Part shown: positions 61,219 through 64,000 of the stretch, piece by piece
Layout of the letters: every line of letters begins with the position of its first letter
How positions within the stretch are numbered: position 1 is the first letter of the stretch
Assembly: GCA_019414045.1 (NCBI GenBank)
Contig: DXMW01000017.1
Coordinates: 41,017 to 105,016 of the forward strand
DNA length: 64,000 nucleotides
Direction: 5' to 3'
Source: Collinsella sp.
GTDB taxonomy: Bacteria > Actinomycetota > Coriobacteriia > Coriobacteriales > Coriobacteriaceae
The notes under the pieces: model-generated
Database searches by the model: none
Seen by the model: only the letters and a program-made list of their open reading frames with translations
Told to the model about the DNA's origin: nothing
Program-made: the position numbers and the translations under genes

Positions 61219-62685
61219 ATGCGTATCTACAACAGCGCTACCCATAAAAAGGAAGAGTTCCAGCCCATCGAGTCCGGCAAGGTCCGCATGTACGTGTGCG
61301 GCCCCACGGTCTACGACAACATCCACATCGGCAATGCCCGCACGTTCATCAGCTTTGACGTGATTCGACGCTGGCTCATCGCGAGCGGCTACGAGGTCAC
61401 GTTCGCCCAGAACCTCACCGATGTCGATGACAAGATCATCAAGCGCGCCAACGAGCAGGGCCGTACGGCTGCCGAGGTCGCGACGGAGTTCTCCGACAAG
61501 TTCATCGGCGTCATGCGCGCCGCCAACGTGCTCGATCCCGATGTGCGCCCCCGCGCCACCAAGGAGATCGGCCCCATGATCGCCATGATCAAGACGCTTA
61601 TCGAGCAGGGCCACGCTTACGCAGCCGATAACGGCGATGTGTACTTTGCCGTGCGCAGCGATCCCAACTATGGCCAGGTCTCGGGCCGCAACATCGACGA
61701 CCTGATGGTGGGTGCGCGCATCGAGGAGAACGAGGACAAGAACGACCCGCTCGACTTTGCCCTGTGGAAGGCCGCCAAGCCCGGCGAGCCCAGCTGGCCG
61801 AGCCCCTGGGGCGAGGGCCGTCCCGGTTGGCACACCGAGTGCGCCGCCATGGTACACCGCTACCTGGGCACTCCGATCGACATCCACGGCGGCGGCTCCG
61901 ACCTTGCCTTCCCGCATCACGAGAACGAGTGCGCCCAGGCCACCTGCGCCTGGCACCAGGGCTTCTCCAACACCTGGATGCACACGGGCATGCTGCTGGT
62001 TGACGGCGAGAAGATGTCCAAGTCGCTCGGAAACTTCTTTACGCTGGCCGAGGTGCTCGAGCAGCACTCTGCCGCGGCCCTGCGCCTGTTGATGCTGCAG
62101 ACGAGCTATCGCTCGCCGCTCGACTTCTCCTGGGAGCGCCTGGAGGGTGCCGAGAACTCACTCACGCGTATTGCCGGTACGGTCGAGAATCTGCGCTGGG
62201 CCGCGAACCATGCGACGGCCGATGCCGATGAGGTAGCATCCGAGGCGTTTGCCGCCAAGGCCGCCGAGACCCGTGCCACCTTTAAGGAGTGCATGGACGA
62301 CGACTTTAACACCGCTGGTGCCATGGGTGCCGTCTTTGGCTTTGTGACCGAGTGCAACCAGTACCTGGAGCAGGCAGGCGACGCTGCCGACAAGGCCGCC
62401 GCGCTTGCCGCCGCCGACACGCTGGCCGAGCTGCTCGATACGTTTGGCGTCGAGCTTCCCGAGCCCAAGGTCGAGCTGCCGCTGGGTCTACTGGGTGTTG
62501 CCGCCGGTCTGGTTGCCTATACGGGCGACGACGTGGACGAGGCTGCTGCCAAGATTCTCGAGGCCCGCGCCGAGGCCCGTGCCGCCAAGAACTGGGATCT
62601 GGCAGATGCCATCCGCGACCAGCTCAAGGACCTGGGCCTCACCATTGAGGATACCGCCGCCGGCACCCGTATCAAATCTCTCTAA
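61219..62685 (+). CDS. cysS: Cysteine--tRNA ligase
   Basis: 488 aa. Class I synthetase: zinc Cys in YVCGPTVYDNIHIGNAR (with HIGN, the HIGH motif), ECAAM...ECAQATCAW zinc ligands, and KMSKSLGNFF near residue 265. AAGGAG is upstream. The ispD-ispF-cysS-rlmB-yacP order is widely conserved in Gram-positives. Confidence 0.96.
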   Translation: MRIYNSATHKKEEFQPIESGKVRMYVCGPTVYDNIHIGNARTFISFDVIRRWLIASGYEVTFAQNLTDVDDKIIKRANEQGRTAAEVATEFSDKFIGVMRAANVLDPDVRPRATKEIGPMIAMIKTLIEQGHAYAADNGDVYFAVRSDPNYGQVSGRNIDDLMVGARIEENEDKNDPLDFALWKAAKPGEPSWPSPWGEGRPGWHTECAAMVHRYLGTPIDIHGGGSDLAFPHHENECAQATCAWHQGFSNTWMHTGMLLVDGEKMSKSLGNFFTLAEVLEQHSAAALRLLMLQTSYRSPLDFSWERLEGAENSLTRIAGTVENLRWAANHATADADEVASEAFAAKAAETRATFKECMDDDFNTAGAMGAVFGFVTECNQYLEQAGDAADKAAALAAADTLAELLDTFGVELPEPKVELPLGLLGVAAGLVAYTGDDVDEAAAKILEARAEARAAKNWDLADAIRDQLKDLGLTIEDTAAGTRIKSL

Positions 62686-62691
62686 TCCCCG

Positions 62692-62793
62692 CGGGTTTCC
62701 CAAGCACCCGACCTTGCCGTTCAAACCGTCGCTCGCGTACTCAAGTACGCGTCGCTCCTCTTTCACGGCAATCTCGGGCACTTGGAAAACCCG
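62692..62793. repeat. Nested palindrome between cysS and rlmB
   Basis: Imperfect outer arms of about 35 bp (62692-62726 with 62759-62793): CGGGTTT[CT]CCAAGnnCCCGAnnTTGCCGT. At the centre is a perfect CGCGTACT-CA-AGTACGCG (62734-62751). Confidence 0.75.
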
Positions 62794-62797
62794 TACC

Positions 62798-62836
62798 GAC
62801 CGCTTGAGCTATTCGTCTTAAGCGGTCGCTTCTTTT
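62798..62836 (+). terminator. Terminator upstream of rlmB
   Basis: GACCGCTT (62798-62805) with AAGCGGTC (62820-62827), then GCTTCTTTTG. Confidence 0.6.
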
Positions 62837-62871
62837 GTCCTGTTTGAAAAGTATTTAAAGGAGGCCGCTTT

Positions 62872-63792
62872 ATGGCCGACAATCGCAAGCGTGCATCGCG
62901 TGGAGGCAAGCAGACTGCTTCTGGCTCGCGTCCGATTCGCCGCAACGACCGCGCTGCCACTCCCAAGGGCCAGCGCGAGCGCTCCCAAGCCCAGGCTGCG
63001 CGTCCGCAGCGAGATCGCAACCGCGACAACTTTCAGGTCCCCAAGGGTGAGTTTATCGAAGGGCGTCGTGCTGCCGCCGAGGCGCTGCGCACCGGTTTTC
63101 CCATCAAGTGCGCGCTCATTGCCGAGGGCGGGGAGCGCGATGCCGCCCTGTCGCGTCTGGTCGATGACCTCAACGCCGCGGGCGTCCGCATTAAGTATGT
63201 GCCGCGCGCGCAGCTCGACGCACTGTCGAGCCATGGCGCTCACCAGGGCATCGCGCTCGAGGTTGGCAACTTCCCCTATGCCGATGTCGTCGATATTCTC
63301 GACCGCGCAGGCGAGGGCCCGGCACTTGTCGTGGTGCTCGACCATGTGACTGACGACGGCAACTTTGGTGCCATCGTGCGCTCCGCCGAGGTTGTGGGCG
63401 CGGCCGGCGTCATCATCGCCAACAAGCGCGCCGCCGGCGTGACCGTGGGCAGCTACAAGACTTCAGCCGGCGCCGTCATGCATCTGCCTATCGCGCAGGT
63501 GCCCAACATCGCCCGTGCGCTCGACGATCTTAAGGCCGCTGGCTTTTGGGTGGGCGGTGCCTCCGAGCATGCCGAAGGCAGTTGCTGGGATGCTCCCTTC
63601 GAGGGCCGCGTGGCGCTCGTCATGGGCTCCGAGGGCGACGGCATCTCGCGCCTGGTGCTCGAGAAATGCGACTTTTTGACCAAGCTTCCCCAGCGCGGCA
63701 TGACCGAGAGCCTCAATGTTGCCCAGGCGACCACGGCGCTGTGCTTTGAGTGGCTGCGCCGCAACGCCGGCGAGCTCATGGGGGAGGAGTAG
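62872..63792 (+). CDS. rlmB: 23S rRNA 2'-O-ribose methyltransferase RlmB/TrmH family
   Basis: 306 aa. A basic, disordered N-terminus of about 50 residues, then the substrate-binding domain (VPKGEFIEGRRAAAEALR) and the SPOUT fold: LDHVTDDGNFGAIVRSAE, the knot motifs MGSEGDGISRLV and ESLNVAQATTALCF. It likely methylates G2251 (E. coli numbering) of 23S rRNA. AAAGGAGG is 7 nt upstream. Confidence 0.92.
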   Translation: MADNRKRASRGGKQTASGSRPIRRNDRAATPKGQRERSQAQAARPQRDRNRDNFQVPKGEFIEGRRAAAEALRTGFPIKCALIAEGGERDAALSRLVDDLNAAGVRIKYVPRAQLDALSSHGAHQGIALEVGNFPYADVVDILDRAGEGPALVVVLDHVTDDGNFGAIVRSAEVVGAAGVIIANKRAAGVTVGSYKTSAGAVMHLPIAQVPNIARALDDLKAAGFWVGGASEHAEGSCWDAPFEGRVALVMGSEGDGISRLVLEKCDFLTKLPQRGMTESLNVAQATTALCFEWLRRNAGELMGEE

Positions 63793-63795
63793 CGC

Positions 63796-64000
63796 ATGTC
63801 CAAAAAGAACCGTGCCAAGTCCAAGGCCAAGCGCTTTGGCGAGGGCTCGGCCAAGCCGATTGTTTCGGCCGCGACCTACGGCGTGGGCGGCAATGCGTTT
63901 GCGCAGGCCATCGCCGACCCGGTCTCGACGGTGCACTCCAACAAGCCCGAGCTGCTGGTGGTCGACGGTTACAACGTGATTCACTGCACGCCGCGCTACG
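63796..64000 (+). CDS. YacP-like NYN domain RNase (3' truncated)
   Basis: Starts 3 nt after rlmB; the first 68 residues are visible. A basic N-terminus is followed by LLVVDGYNVIHCTPRY, the opening strand and catalytic Asp of YacP/Rae1 NYN-domain ribonucleases. Context next to cysS-rlmB fits. The protein continues outside the window. Confidence 0.85.
   Translation, partial: MSKKNRAKSKAKRFGEGSAKPIVSAATYGVGGNAFAQAIADPVSTVHSNKPELLVVDGYNVIHCTPRY

Overview
This 64 kb window is chromosomal DNA of a GC-rich Gram-positive bacterium, most likely a Collinsella-type member of the Coriobacteriia. The case rests on strong G/C third-position bias, which leaves long antisense frames open, and on gene content: a DUF6020-type membrane protein, a two-domain fused EcfA, a giant 2-hydroxyacyl-CoA dehydratase activase, a LysRS with a C-terminal tRNA-binding domain, TatA, and an AmaP/DUF2273/Asp23 set. 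There is no rRNA, CRISPR array, prophage or complete transposon. The species is an inference.

Layout. 1-5.1 kb: end of a coiled-coil wall-anchored protein, an OPT-family transporter (minus), coaX, a dCMP deaminase and a NifU-type protein. 5.2-13.7 kb: lgt, a DUF6020 membrane protein, a YebC protein, the amaP/DUF2273/asp23 operon, a YitT protein and a frameshifted zinc-ribbon membrane protein. 13.8-17.1 kb: two amidohydrolases. 17.2-20.5 kb: groES-groEL between two very large nested palindromes. 20.5-25 kb: an FMN riboswitch, ribU, a fused ecfA-ecfA, ecfT and two flavin-binding (PPOX-like) proteins. 25.1-30.1 kb: argC-argJ-argB-argD. 30.2-31 kb: an AT-rich MITE-like element and a repeat array built from the 3' end of a tRNA-Val. 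31-40 kb: asnB, murE, a HAD phosphatase, murI, rph, rdgB, dtd, veg, ispE, then tRNA-Pro. 40-46 kb: tatA, greA, lysS, a ThrE-type exporter and a DUF2798 protein. 46.3-51.5 kb: an operator, a 1479-aa dehydratase activase and a TetR regulator. 51.6-56 kb: clpC and a PepD-type dipeptidase. 56-58.8 kb (minus): hipBA with three operators, and mntP under a Mn2+ (yybP-ykoY) riboswitch. 58.9-64 kb: disA-ispD-ispF-cysS, then rlmB and the start of a YacP/NYN gene.

How the genes work together. Riboflavin uptake is coupled through an FMN riboswitch to two putative flavoproteins. Arginine synthesis (argCJBD) has an ArgR-like operator upstream. Cell-wall precursor genes (murE, murI) sit in a colinear run with nucleotide and tRNA quality control (rph, rdgB, dtd). 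Non-mevalonate isoprenoid genes (ispD, ispF, ispE) are in two places. Stress functions (groESL, clpC, asp23) are separate units.

Most unusual content. The intergenic spaces hold a dispersed hairpin family in which the loop is conserved (GGGACAGG-like) while the stem changes completely between copies. Several copies begin at the stop codon of the upstream gene. Two giant concentric palindromes with 37-38 bp perfect arms flank groESL. The MITE-like element and tRNA-derived repeats lie together at 30.2-30.9 kb. None of these is explained by a gene in the window.
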